Positions 27,460 to 35,249 are shown, counted from the first letter of the stretch. The stretch: DNA of 55,227 bases from Streptomyces hydrogenans (GCF_014656075.1 NZ_BNBS01000052.1:1-55227); one strand, 5' to 3'. Notes: generated by a model from the letters alone, not told the origin. A program made the numbers and translations.

Positions 27460-27475
27460 ATTGGTTTAGACCTGT
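27460..27475. promoter_or_regulatory. Candidate DasR-responsive element upstream of acsA
   Basis: ATTGGTTTAGACCTGT matches the dre consensus ACTGGTCTAGACCAGT at 13 of 16 positions, including the TAGACC core. It is centred about 100 nt upstream of the acsA start. Confidence 0.45.
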
Positions 27476-27613
27476 GAGGATCCACCGGTGGCTGCCGGTG
27501 GACCGAGGGTGTCCTGATGAGGGCTTGACGGGCGGGGGCCCCTTCGTCCCGAGCGGAGGGAGAAGGGGCCACACAGTCTCACGGACCCGCGCCGGGAAAG
27601 GTTCAGGACGCGC

Positions 27614-27653
27614 GGGCGCGGGGGCGCCGGGGGAGCCCGGCACCCCCGCGCCC
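27614..27653 (-). terminator. Terminator of the SulP-carbonic anhydrase gene
   Basis: 18-nt arms (GGGCGCGGGGGCGCCGGG against CCCGGCACCCCCGCGCCC, one mismatch) with a 4-nt loop, about 78 nt past the gene's stop. Confidence 0.65.
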
Positions 27654-27730
27654 GGCGGGGGCGCCGAGATCGCGGCCGAGGAGGACGCCTCCGCCTTCGG
27701 CGTCGGCGCGGAGGGGGCGGGGCCCGGCGG

Positions 27731-30118
27731 TCAGGAGGCGGCCTTGGCCGCCAGGATCGCCGGCGGGACGCTGTCGAAGACGTCGTCGTAGCCGCGCACC
27801 TCGTCGCCGGAGAGCAGGTACGCCTGCGCCTCGCCCACGTGGAAGTACATCCCGTGGAGGGTGAGGCTGCCGTCCGCGAGCCGCCGGGCCACCGACTCGT
27901 ACGCCCGCAGGTGCTCCAGCTGCTGCACCACGTTGGTGAGGCACAGCTGCTCGACCGCGTCCGCCGGCAGCCGCCCGGAGATCCGCGCCCACACGTGACG
28001 GCGGCTCGCCATCCGCTCCAGGCTCGGCCGGCCGTGCCGCAGCCAGCGGCGCAGCGGGGTCGCGGGCTCGTCGGGACCGGCGCCCAGCAGGGCCTGCATG
28101 GCGCCGCAGCCGGAGTGGCCGCAGACGGTGATCGACTGCACCCGCAGCACGTCCACCGCGTACTCGATCGCCGCCGCCACCGAGTCGTCCCCGCTCTCCT
28201 CGCCGGGCGGCGGCACCAGATTGCCGACGTTGCGCACGGTGAAGAGGTCGCCAGGACCACTGGACGTGATCATGCTGGTGACCAGCCGCGAGTCGGCGCA
28301 GGTGAGGAAGAGCTGCGACGGGGTCTGGCCCTCCCGGGCGAGCCGGGCCAGCTCGTCGCGGACCAGCGGCGCGGTGTTCCGCTGGAACTTGCCGATCCCG
28401 TGCGCGAGCTGATGGCCCGTCCGGACCGGCGGCTCCTCGGCCGGGGCGACGGGCGGCGCGGGCCGCTCGGCGCACTGGTGGTTGTGCCAGGGGGTCCAGG
28501 GGCGGCAGCAGGCGTGCGGGGAGGCCTCCGGCGCGGGGCTCGTACCGGACTCCTCGCCGGGTGCGCGGTCGGCGGGCGACCCGGCGATACGGCCTCCGGT
28601 GGGGCCGGTCAGCTCGACGACACCGCCGTGCGCCCGGTGGCCGGCCGTCCAGTCGTTCAGCGTCTCGTACGCGGCATGGTCCATGAACGAGCCGTCCAGC
28701 TCCACGGTCACCTCCGAGCCTGCGGGGATCTGGTGCAGCGCGCGGCTCAGCCGCGGCACCGCGAGGAAGGTCAGCTGGCCGCGGACGCGCAGCAGCTGGC
28801 GCCCCTCGCGGTCCTCCCGGGTGATCCGGGTGCGGGCCAGCCGGTGCATCGCGACCGCGACCGCGACGGCGATGCCGAGGGCGACGCCCTCCAGCACGCC
28901 GACCAGGACGACCCCGGTCACGGTCACCGCGTACACCGCGACCTCGCGGTGCCGGGTCACCGTACGGATGTGGGTGATGCTCACCATCTGGATGCCGACC
29001 ACCATGACCAGCGCGGCGAGCGCGGCCAGCGGGATCAGGTCGATGGCGGGGACCAGCAGCAGCGCGGCGAGCACGATCCACAGACCGTGCAGCATGGTGG
29101 AGGCGCGGCTGACCGCGCCCGCCGAGACGTTGGCGACGCTGCGGACGGCCACCCCGGCGACCGGCAGGCCGCCGAGGGCCCCGGAGACCATGTTGGCCGC
29201 GCCCTGGCCGGCCAGCTCGCGGTCGAGGGCGGAGCGCGGAATTCCCTTGCCCCGGTCCGGGCGGGCGGCGACGAGCTTGTCGACGGCGACGGCCGAGAGC
29301 AGCGACTGCACGCTGGTGACCAGGGTGATCGTCAGGACCCCGGTGGCGATGCCGAGGACCGGCCCCTCGGGGAGCCCGGGGAGCGCGTGGCTGCTCCAGG
29401 ACGGCAGGTCGACGCGGGGCACGGTGAGTCCGGCGGCCAGCGCGAGCAGGGTGGCGCCGCCGACGCCGACCAGGGCGGCGGGGGCCTTCCGCAGGAACCG
29501 GCCGACACGGCCGGGCAGGCGGGGCCAGCCGAGCAGGACGGCGACGGTCAGCCCGCTGATGACGAGCGCGGCGGGTCTGGCGTCCGCCAACTGGGCGGGC
29601 AGGCCCAGGGCGTTGTCGACGGCGGAGCTCTGCGGGGTGCCGCCGAGCACGATGTGGAGCTGGGCCAGCGCGATGGTGACGCCGATCCCCGCCACCATGC
29701 CGTGCACGATGGCGGGCGAGACCATGAGCGCCGACCGGGCCACTCTCAGGGCGGCCAGGGCGAGTTGGGCGAGACCGGCGAGGACCGTGATGGCGCAGGT
29801 GGTGCGCCAGCCGTACCGCTGGATCAGCTCGGCGGTGACGACCGTGAGGCCGGCGGCTGGTCCGCTCACCTGGAGCGGGGAACCGCCGAGGCGGCCGGCG
29901 ACCAGACCGCCGACGGCGGCGGCGACGAGACCGGCCTGGAGCGGGGCTCCGGTGGCGAGGGCGATGCCGAGCGAGAGCGGCAGCGCGATCAGGAAGACGG
30001 CGATCGACGCGGAGACGTCCGCGCCGGCGGGGCGGAAGCGGCGGGCGCCTCCGGGCGGGCTGTGGGGCCGCTGGACACGGGGTCGGTTGGGCGTGCGGGC
30101 GGGGGTGCAGAGGGTCAT
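27731..30118 (-). CDS. SulP anion transporter fused to beta-carbonic anhydrase
   Basis: 795 residues with three parts. A SulP/SLC26 transporter (about 35-420; SGPAAGLTVVTAELIQ is the family substrate motif) is followed by a STAS-like domain (about 435-520) and a beta-carbonic anhydrase (about 580-780) with zinc ligands Cys607 and Asp609 (CADSR), His668 and Cys671 (GHSGC). A linker before the anhydrase carries clustered Cys/His/Trp (ACCRPWTPWHNHQC). The fusion suggests bicarbonate or sulfate/bicarbonate transport coupled to CO2 hydration. ATG 30118 has GGAGGA upstream. Divergent from the deacetylase-like lipoprotein. Confidence 0.92.
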   Translation of the reverse strand: MTLCTPARTPNRPRVQRPHSPPGGARRFRPAGADVSASIAVFLIALPLSLGIALATGAPLQAGLVAAAVGGLVAGRLGGSPLQVSGPAAGLTVVTAELIQRYGWRTTCAITVLAGLAQLALAALRVARSALMVSPAIVHGMVAGIGVTIALAQLHIVLGGTPQSSAVDNALGLPAQLADARPAALVISGLTVAVLLGWPRLPGRVGRFLRKAPAALVGVGGATLLALAAGLTVPRVDLPSWSSHALPGLPEGPVLGIATGVLTITLVTSVQSLLSAVAVDKLVAARPDRGKGIPRSALDRELAGQGAANMVSGALGGLPVAGVAVRSVANVSAGAVSRASTMLHGLWIVLAALLLVPAIDLIPLAALAALVMVVGIQMVSITHIRTVTRHREVAVYAVTVTGVVLVGVLEGVALGIAVAVAVAMHRLARTRITREDREGRQLLRVRGQLTFLAVPRLSRALHQIPAGSEVTVELDGSFMDHAAYETLNDWTAGHRAHGGVVELTGPTGGRIAGSPADRAPGEESGTSPAPEASPHACCRPWTPWHNHQCAERPAPPVAPAEEPPVRTGHQLAHGIGKFQRNTAPLVRDELARLAREGQTPSQLFLTCADSRLVTSMITSSGPGDLFTVRNVGNLVPPPGEESGDDSVAAAIEYAVDVLRVQSITVCGHSGCGAMQALLGAGPDEPATPLRRWLRHGRPSLERMASRRHVWARISGRLPADAVEQLCLTNVVQQLEHLRAYESVARRLADGSLTLHGMYFHVGEAQAYLLSGDEVRGYDDVFDSVPPAILAAKAAS

Positions 30119-30155
30119 CCGGTCTCCTCCGGGGCCGGGCGGGTACCTCAACTCT

Positions 30156-30183
30156 GAGTAAACGAATCGTAATGGAGAGTAAA
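30156..30183. promoter_or_regulatory. Direct repeat GAGTAAA, 21-bp period
   Basis: GAGTAAA occurs at 30156-30162 and 30177-30183 in an AT-richer divergent promoter region between the SulP gene (start 30118) and the lipoprotein gene (start 30338). A 21-bp period is two helical turns, so a regulator could bind both copies on one face. Confidence 0.3.
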
Positions 30184-30337
30184 GTCTGCGGCATTATTTT
30201 CGGGGCAAACAGGGCAATGGTTCACCGGTTCCGGTGAATGGGCCGCGTATTGCCGCTTGTCGTTTCATCTTTCCGGCAGGCCGGGTGCGACGTTGACGCC
30301 GCTCGTAGCTCGTAGTCGCCAGAGGAGAGGTGGGCGG

Positions 30338-31654
30338 ATGTCAGCCGCCGTGCGAGGAAGTACGTTCCGGAGGAAGACGCTGGCCGCCGGCGCCCTCACC
30401 GTCGCCCTGGTCGGCGGGCTGGCCGGCTGCTCGGAGCCGGGTTCCTCCGGCCCGGTGTCCGAGGGCGCCCCCGGAGCGGGGGTGGGGGCGAAGAAGGCCC
30501 CGGCCGCCGCGCCGGAGAACGCCGTCCGGCTGATCGGCGACGGCTCCACCGCCTACACCGGCGCCCAGCCGCACCAGCCGGTCTGGAAGAAGCTGAAGCC
30601 CGGCGAGGCCCCGCCGCAGTTCGTGGTCTTCTCCTGGGACGGCGCCGGCGAGGACAGCCAGAAGCTCTTCTCGCACTTCCGGAACGTCGGCAAGAAGTAC
30701 GACGCGACCATGACGTACTTCCTCAGCGGCGTGTACCTCCTGCCGGAGGAGAAGCGGGCGATGTACGACCCGCCCCAGCACTCCGCCGGCCGCTCCGACA
30801 TCGGCTTCAACGACGCCCAGGGCATCCGTGACACCGTCCGCGAACTGCGCGGCGCGTGGCTGGAGGGCAACGAGATCGGCACCCACTTCAACGGGCACTT
30901 CTGCGGCGCCGACGGAGGCGTCGGCACCTGGTCCGTGGAGGAGTGGAAGAGCGAGATCCGGCAGGCCAAGTCCTTCGTCAAGAACTGGAAGACCAACGCC
31001 GGCCTGCGCGCCGAGCAGCCGCTGCCCTTCGACTACGACAAGGAGCTCGTCGGCGCCCGCACCCCCTGCCTGGAGGGGCGCGCGAACTTCGTGAAGGCGG
31101 CCGCCGAGCTGGGCTTCCGCTACGACACCAGCGGTGTCAACGACCAGATCTGGCCGAAGAAGGACGGCGGCATCTGGGACCTCTCCATGCACCTGGTCCC
31201 GGTGCCCGGCCGTGCCTTCCAGACCCTGTCCATGGACTACAACTTCATGGTCAACCAGTCGCCCGGCACGACCCAGGGCGATCCGGGCATGCACCGCTAC
31301 TGGGGTGATCAGATGCGCGACGGCCTCGTCCAGGCGTTCGAGCGCTCCTATCGGGGCAACCGGGCGCCGGTCGTGATCGGCAACCACTTCGAGTCCTGGA
31401 ACGGCGGCACCTACATGCGCGCCATCGAGGAGACCATCGCCACCGTCTGCGTCCAGAAGGACGTCGAGTGCGTCTCCTTCCGCCAGCTCGCCGACTGGCT
31501 CGACGCCCAGGACCCCGCCGTCATCGCCAAGATGCGTACGCTGGGCGTGGGTGAGGCCCCCGCCGGCGGCTGGCCCGCCTTCCTGGCGGCCCAGCCCCCG
31601 GCCACCGCCGCCGGTTCCGCCGCTTCCGCCGCCGAGCAGCCCGCACGCGGCTGA
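30338..31654 (+). CDS. Lipoprotein with divergent polysaccharide-deacetylase fold
   Basis: 438 residues. A lipoprotein signal peptide ends in LAGC (Cys31). The rest resembles a NodB/CE4 deacetylase: FVVFSWDGAGED (98-106) is at motif 1 and GTHFNGHF holds His183 and His187 of motif 2. However, TFDDG has become FSWDG, so the first Asp (general base) is lost while the metal-binding Asp101 is kept. It may bind envelope glycans without deacetylating, or use altered chemistry. The C-terminus is a Pro/Ala tail. ATG 30338 is preceded by GAGAGG. Confidence 0.75.
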   Translation: MSAAVRGSTFRRKTLAAGALTVALVGGLAGCSEPGSSGPVSEGAPGAGVGAKKAPAAAPENAVRLIGDGSTAYTGAQPHQPVWKKLKPGEAPPQFVVFSWDGAGEDSQKLFSHFRNVGKKYDATMTYFLSGVYLLPEEKRAMYDPPQHSAGRSDIGFNDAQGIRDTVRELRGAWLEGNEIGTHFNGHFCGADGGVGTWSVEEWKSEIRQAKSFVKNWKTNAGLRAEQPLPFDYDKELVGARTPCLEGRANFVKAAAELGFRYDTSGVNDQIWPKKDGGIWDLSMHLVPVPGRAFQTLSMDYNFMVNQSPGTTQGDPGMHRYWGDQMRDGLVQAFERSYRGNRAPVVIGNHFESWNGGTYMRAIEETIATVCVQKDVECVSFRQLADWLDAQDPAVIAKMRTLGVGEAPAGGWPAFLAAQPPATAAGSAASAAEQPARG

Positions 31655-31660
31655 CCTCCG

Positions 31661-31683
31661 TCGGCGCCCCTCGGGGGCGCCGG
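31661..31683. terminator. Bidirectional hairpin between lipoprotein and ATPase genes
   Basis: Arms CGGCGCCCC and GGGGCGCCG around a 3-nt loop lie between convergent stops at 31654 and 31707. Confidence 0.6.
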
Positions 31684-31706
31684 TCGGCAGGCGGTCCCGG
31701 CGCCCG

Positions 31707-32690
31707 TCAGCGGGCCGCCGCGGTGACCGGCTCGCCGAGGACGAAGTCGGGGTCGACCTGCGCCGCCAGGTCGGCCCCGGTCTTGGCGTTGCCCCAGCTC
31801 TCCGCGTTGCGGAGGTGGAAGTGGACCATCTGGCTCGTGTAGCGGTGCCGGTCGCGCCGGGCGTACGAGTCGTCCGCCGCCTCCCGCAGGGTCCGCAGGG
31901 CCCGGTGGTTCTCGGGCTCCAGCCGCTCGAAGCGCGGCGGGCGGCCCTTCTCCATCGCGCGGACCCAGTCCGAGTGGCCGACGGTGACCAGCAGGTCCTC
32001 GCCGACCTCCTGGCGCAGGAAGTCCAGGTCGTCCGGGCCCTGCACCTTGTTGCCGACGACCTTCAGCGCGACGCCGAAGTCCCGCGCGTACTCCTTGTAC
32101 TGGCGGTACACCGACACGCCCTTGCGGGTCGGCTCGGCGACCAGGAAGGTCATGTCGAAGCGGGTGAACATGCCCGAGGCGAAGGAGTCCGATCCCGCCG
32201 TCATGTCGACGACCACGTACTCGCCGGCCCCGTCCACCAGGTGGTTCAGGCACAGCTCCACCGCGCCGACCTTCGAGTGGTAGCAGGCCACCCCGAGGTC
32301 CGCCTCGGTGAACGGGCCGGTCGCCATCAGCCGCACCTCGCCGGGGTCGAGCCGCACCGGCCGGGCGCACGCCTCGTACACCGGGTTGTCCTCGCGGACC
32401 CGCAGCAGCCGCGAACCCTCGCCGGGCGGCGTCGTCTTGATCATCGTCTCGGCCGAGACGATCCGCGGATTGCTGCCGCGCAGGTACTCCTTGATGAGCG
32501 GCAGGTGCGCCCCCATCGCGGGCAGGGCGGCCGCCTCCGCCTCGGTGAGGCCGAGCGCGGCCCCCAGGTGCTGGTTGATGTCCGCGTCGACGGCGACGAC
32601 CGGCGACTCCGTGGCGGCGAGGTGACGGACGAAGAGCGAGGACAGCGTCGTCTTGCCACTGCCGCCCTTCCCGACGAAAGCGATCTTCAT
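31707..32690 (-). CDS. CooC/MinD-type P-loop ATPase
   Basis: 327 residues of the SIMIBI class. KIAFVGKGGSGKTTLSS holds the signature Lys8 and Walker Lys13; VVAVDADINQHLG and VVVDMTAGSD are switch regions and LVAEPTRKGVSVYRQ resembles CooC, the nickel-insertion accessory ATPase. No carbon monoxide dehydrogenase or nickel gene is visible, so the client is unknown. ATG at 32690 is used; GTG 32696 is two codons upstream and AGGTGA overlaps it. It shares a 102-nt divergent promoter region with the Fic-like gene. Confidence 0.8.
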   Translation of the reverse strand: MKIAFVGKGGSGKTTLSSLFVRHLAATESPVVAVDADINQHLGAALGLTEAEAAALPAMGAHLPLIKEYLRGSNPRIVSAETMIKTTPPGEGSRLLRVREDNPVYEACARPVRLDPGEVRLMATGPFTEADLGVACYHSKVGAVELCLNHLVDGAGEYVVVDMTAGSDSFASGMFTRFDMTFLVAEPTRKGVSVYRQYKEYARDFGVALKVVGNKVQGPDDLDFLRQEVGEDLLVTVGHSDWVRAMEKGRPPRFERLEPENHRALRTLREAADDSYARRDRHRYTSQMVHFHLRNAESWGNAKTGADLAAQVDPDFVLGEPVTAAAR

Positions 32691-32778
32691 GTTCACCTAG
32701 CGTAGTGGCATGAACGCGCTTAGTGGTCGAGGTCTATGAAGAAGACCACTCCTTCGTGGGGCGGACCCCTGGGGCGCG

Positions 32779-32784
32779 TAGCCT
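32779..32784 (+). promoter_or_regulatory. Candidate -10 of the Fic-like gene (leaderless)
   Basis: TAGCCT ends 8 nt before ATG 32793 and no ribosome-binding site is present, so the mRNA may be leaderless. Confidence 0.35.
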
Positions 32785-32792
32785 CCTTACCT

Positions 32793-33611
32793 ATGAGTAC
32801 GCACGCCTCTGACCCCTTGGCCGCCCTCGGCTCCCTGCCGGGCGTCGCCGACGCGGTGGACTCCGTACGCAAGGCCGTCGACCGGGTCTACGGCCACCGC
32901 GTGATGCGCCGCCGCAGCAACGAGATCGCCTCCGAGGCGGCGCTCCGCGGCGCTCGCGGCTCGGCCGCCCTGGCCGGGGCCGACTGGGCCCTGGAAGAGG
33001 TCCGCCGCCGGACCGACTTCAGCGCCGACCCCGAGGCCCGCACCGTCGGCGCCGCCCTGCGCCTGAGCGCCGAGGCCGGCCAGCTGCTCTCCATCTGGCG
33101 CCAGTCGCCGCTCCGGGTCCTGGCCCGGCTGCACCTGGTCGCCGCGGGCGAGCACGAGGAGTCGGTGGGCCGCCCCCGTCAGGCCGGCGAGGCCGTGGAC
33201 GAGCCGCTGATCGAGTCCCCGCTGCCGAACCCCGACGAGGTCGCCGCCCGGCTCGACGGCCTCGCGGAACTCGTCGTCGCGGGCGGCGAGGCCCCGGCGC
33301 TCGTCGTCGCCGCGGTGGTCCACGCCGAGCTGCTCGCCCTGCGCCCCTTCACCTCGCACAACGGCCTGGTCGCCCGGGCCGCGGAGCGGATCGTCCTGGA
33401 GGGCAGCGGCCTCGACCCGAAGGGGGTCTGCCCCGCCGAGGTCGGCCACGCGGAGCAGGGCCGGGCCGCCTACGCGGCCGCTTTCGAGGGGTACCTCACC
33501 GGCACCCCGGAGGGCGTCGGCGGCTGGATCGCGCACTGCGGGCGATCCGTGGAACTCGGCGTCCGGGAGTCGACCGCGGTCTGCGAGGCGCTCCAGCGCG
33601 GCGCGGCCTGA
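32793..33611 (+). CDS. Fic/DOC-like protein with degenerate active-site motif
   Basis: 272 residues, mostly helical. The stretch AAVVHAELLALRPFTSHNGL followed by VAR aligns with the Fic core HPFx(D/E)GNGRxxR. Pro185, Phe186, Asn190, Gly191 and Arg195 are kept, but the catalytic His is Arg184, the acidic residue is Ser188, the loop Gly is His189 and the first Arg is Leu192. It is therefore unlikely to transfer AMP. Orthologues in Streptomyces are, from memory, labelled oxidoreductase; nothing here supports that. Divergent from the CooC-type ATPase. Confidence 0.65.
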   Translation: MSTHASDPLAALGSLPGVADAVDSVRKAVDRVYGHRVMRRRSNEIASEAALRGARGSAALAGADWALEEVRRRTDFSADPEARTVGAALRLSAEAGQLLSIWRQSPLRVLARLHLVAAGEHEESVGRPRQAGEAVDEPLIESPLPNPDEVAARLDGLAELVVAGGEAPALVVAAVVHAELLALRPFTSHNGLVARAAERIVLEGSGLDPKGVCPAEVGHAEQGRAAYAAAFEGYLTGTPEGVGGWIAHCGRSVELGVRESTAVCEALQRGAA

Positions 33612-33631
33612 AACACCCCCGGACATGGGTT

Positions 33632-33660
33632 GCGGCGGTACCGATGTTCAGTACCGCCGC
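33632..33660 (+). terminator. Hairpin after the Fic-like gene
   Basis: Perfect 10-bp arms GCGGCGGTAC and GTACCGCCGC with a 9-nt loop, 20 nt beyond the stop codon. Confidence 0.65.
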
Positions 33661-33944
33661 TGGCACGTCCACCCAGTTACCAAGCGTCCTCGATATGTGC
33701 CCATCAGGCGGGGTGCTTTGCCCTTCGCCTGGTGCGGCTGGCCCGTAATCGACGGGTCGACGTCGCGTGGGTGCCAGGTTTTTGTGCGTCAGGTCCGTGG
33801 GGCCTTGATGCTCAACAGGTGATCCTCTCGGATGTCCCAGGTCTCGCGGGCCTGATTCCTTTCTACTCCTGTCCGCCGGTAAGCGAAAGTGGTGGATCCG
33901 CTTCTTCGCACCCTTTCCGGACCGTCCGAAACCGGGACGAGCGG
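33661..33944. other. Unexplained AT-richer gap between convergent genes
   Basis: Between the hairpin and the HAD-gene stop lies about 284 nt of noticeably lower GC, with GGTTTTTGTG near 33777 and a CCCGTAATCGACGGG hairpin near 33746. A 65-codon plus-strand frame (33625-33822) has poor third-position GC and no domain. I see no supportable gene; a small RNA or decayed gene is possible. Confidence 0.4.
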
Positions 33945-34799
33945 TCAGGGTCCGGCGAGCACCGCCGTGGCGGCCCGGTGCCGCCGACGGGTGGCGTACC
34001 AGACCAGCCCCGCGGTGGCCGCCGCCGCGCCCACGGCCGCCGCGGCCATGAGCGCCGGACGGGGCGGCATCCGCAGCGCCGGCAGCCGCTGCTTCAGCCG
34101 CACCGGCCGGTCGAAGACCAGCACCGGCCACTCCCGGGCGACCGCCTCGCGGCGCAGCGTCCGGTCCGGGTTGACCGCGTACGGATGCCCGACGGCCTCC
34201 AGCATGGGAATGTCCGTCGCCGAGTCGCTGTAGGCGTAGCAGCGGGAGAGGTCGTACCCCTCCGACGCCGCGAGCTCGCGGACCGCCTCGGCCTTCGTCG
34301 GGCCGTAGGCGTAGTACTCCACCTCCCCGGTGAAGCACCCGTCCTCGCCGACCACCATCCGGGTGGCGACGACGCGGTCGGCTCCGAGCATCTCCCCGAT
34401 CGGCTCGACCACCTCGGCACCGGAGGTGGACACGATCACGACGTCGCGGCCGGCGGCGTGGTGCTCCTCGATGAGGGAGGCGGCCTCGTCGTAGATGATC
34501 GGGTCGATCAGGTCATGCAGGGTCTCGGCGACGAGTTCCTTGACCTGGGCCACGTTCCAGCCTTTGCAGAGCGCGGAGAGATATTCGCGCATCCGCTCCA
34601 TCTGGTCGTGATCGGCCCCGCCGACGAGGAACACGAACTGGATGTAGGCCGTCCGCAGGGCGGCACGGCGGCTGATGAGTCCGCCTCGGTAGAAGGACTT
34701 GCTGAAGGTCAGCGTCGATGACTTCGCAATGACCGTCTTGTCCAGGTCAAAGAAGGCGGCTGTGCGCGGCAAGGAGTGGTTTTCCACAACGCTGAGCAT
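33945..34799 (-). CDS. HAD-IB family phosphatase with C-terminal membrane anchor
   Basis: 284 residues. Motif I is FFDLDKT (Asp18, Asp20), motif II VSTSGA, motif III about PTKAEAV, motif IV YSDSATDIPML, so all catalytic residues are present. HAD-IB enzymes include SerB phosphoserine phosphatase and CicA-type proteins. A single helix, LMAAAAVGAAAATAGLVWY, followed by RRRHR anchors the C-terminus. I recall the S. coelicolor orthologue being called morphological-differentiation-associated. It is divergent from the tad operon across 450 nt; Mycobacterium has the same HAD-ssd-tad order. Confidence 0.86.
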   Translation of the reverse strand: MLSVVENHSLPRTAAFFDLDKTVIAKSSTLTFSKSFYRGGLISRRAALRTAYIQFVFLVGGADHDQMERMREYLSALCKGWNVAQVKELVAETLHDLIDPIIYDEAASLIEEHHAAGRDVVIVSTSGAEVVEPIGEMLGADRVVATRMVVGEDGCFTGEVEYYAYGPTKAEAVRELAASEGYDLSRCYAYSDSATDIPMLEAVGHPYAVNPDRTLRREAVAREWPVLVFDRPVRLKQRLPALRMPPRPALMAAAAVGAAAATAGLVWYATRRRHRAATAVLAGP

Positions 34800-34864
34800 A
34801 GGTGCCCGCCATTCGGCGTACGCTCGGGCGCGTGGGTTTGCCTGAGAAGGCTCTCGGGTACACC

Positions 34865-34897
34865 ATGGAAGTCACGGATCGTTCGCGACCGTGCTAA
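34865..34897 (+). other. Possible leader peptide, 10 codons
   Basis: ATG 34865 to TAA encodes MEVTDRSRPC. It sits between a small stem-loop and the hairpin at 34935-34969, an arrangement seen in attenuators, but the ribosome-binding site is weak and the reading could be chance. Confidence 0.2.
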
Positions 34898-34934
34898 CCC
34901 GGTCCGGCTCCTCCCCCCCCGAGTCGGCCGGAGA

Positions 34935-34969
34935 GACGACCCCCGCTCTCCCCCCCGGCGGGGGTCGTC
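34935..34969. terminator. Strong hairpin upstream of the tad operon
   Basis: 12-bp perfect arms GACGACCCCCGC and GCGGGGGTCGTC around an 11-nt C-rich loop. No U-tract. It could terminate a short leader transcript or separate the divergent promoters. Confidence 0.5.
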
Positions 34970-35125
34970 GCATGTCCGGAGCCGTTTTCCGACGCTGAGC
35001 CATCGCTCGCTCCCCTCTCTCGCGCCTTCGCCCGCCCGGTTGTCCCGGACGCGGCGATCCCTCGATTCGTCACCCAGAGTAACGAGTGGACTGCGTTCCG
35101 GGCAGTCCCCGCAGGGGTGGTCGAG

Positions 35126-35152
35126 TTATTCACAGGCAGTGGATTGTCCACA
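35126..35152 (+). promoter_or_regulatory. Two DnaA-box sequences
   Basis: TTATTCACA (35126-35134, E. coli consensus TTATNCACA) and TTGTCCACA (35144-35152, the Streptomyces consensus box) are in the same orientation, 18 bp apart. They lie about 100 nt upstream of the TadZ-like start. Confidence 0.55.
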
Positions 35153-35194
35153 GTTTTTCGGTGGAGTCCGCACGATTTCCCGTACGGCCTCACG

Positions 35195-35233
35195 GTGATT
35201 CCCGTCGCGAAGTTCGCGGCCCGCGGGAATCAC
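35195..35233. promoter_or_regulatory. Nested inverted repeat before the tad operon
   Basis: GTGATTCCCG (35195-35204) and CGGGAATCAC (35224-35233) form a perfect 10-bp inverted repeat; between them CGCGAA and TTCGCG form a second, inner palindrome. It ends just before the GAGAGGGG ribosome-binding region. Confidence 0.55.
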
Positions 35234-35249
35234 GAGAGGGGTGTGCGCG

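Larger units (their letters stand above)
27367..27730. other. Hairpin-rich gap between acsA and the SulP gene
   Basis: 364 nt without a supportable gene. It contains the acsA promoter region with the DasR-like site (27460-27475), inverted repeats CCACCGG/CCGGTGG (27482-27501) and GGCCCCTTC/GAAGGGGCC (27537-27545, 27562-27570), and the SulP-gene terminator (27614-27653). Open frames through it are Pro/Arg/Gly-rich shadows. Confidence 0.55.
34800..35249. promoter_or_regulatory. 450-nt regulatory region between HAD gene and tad operon
   Basis: No gene longer than about 10 codons is convincing here. It holds a stem-loop CCTGAGA/TCTCGGG (34841-34857), a mini-ORF (34865-34897), a strong hairpin (34935-34969), another hairpin GGACTGC/GCAGTCC (35088-35094, 35102-35108), two DnaA-box matches (35126-35152) and a perfect inverted repeat (35195-35233). 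Confidence 0.6.

Noticed and set aside
33625..33822. A 65-codon plus-strand gene
   Set aside because: Third-position GC is low, there is no ribosome-binding site, and it starts inside a hairpin; not supported.
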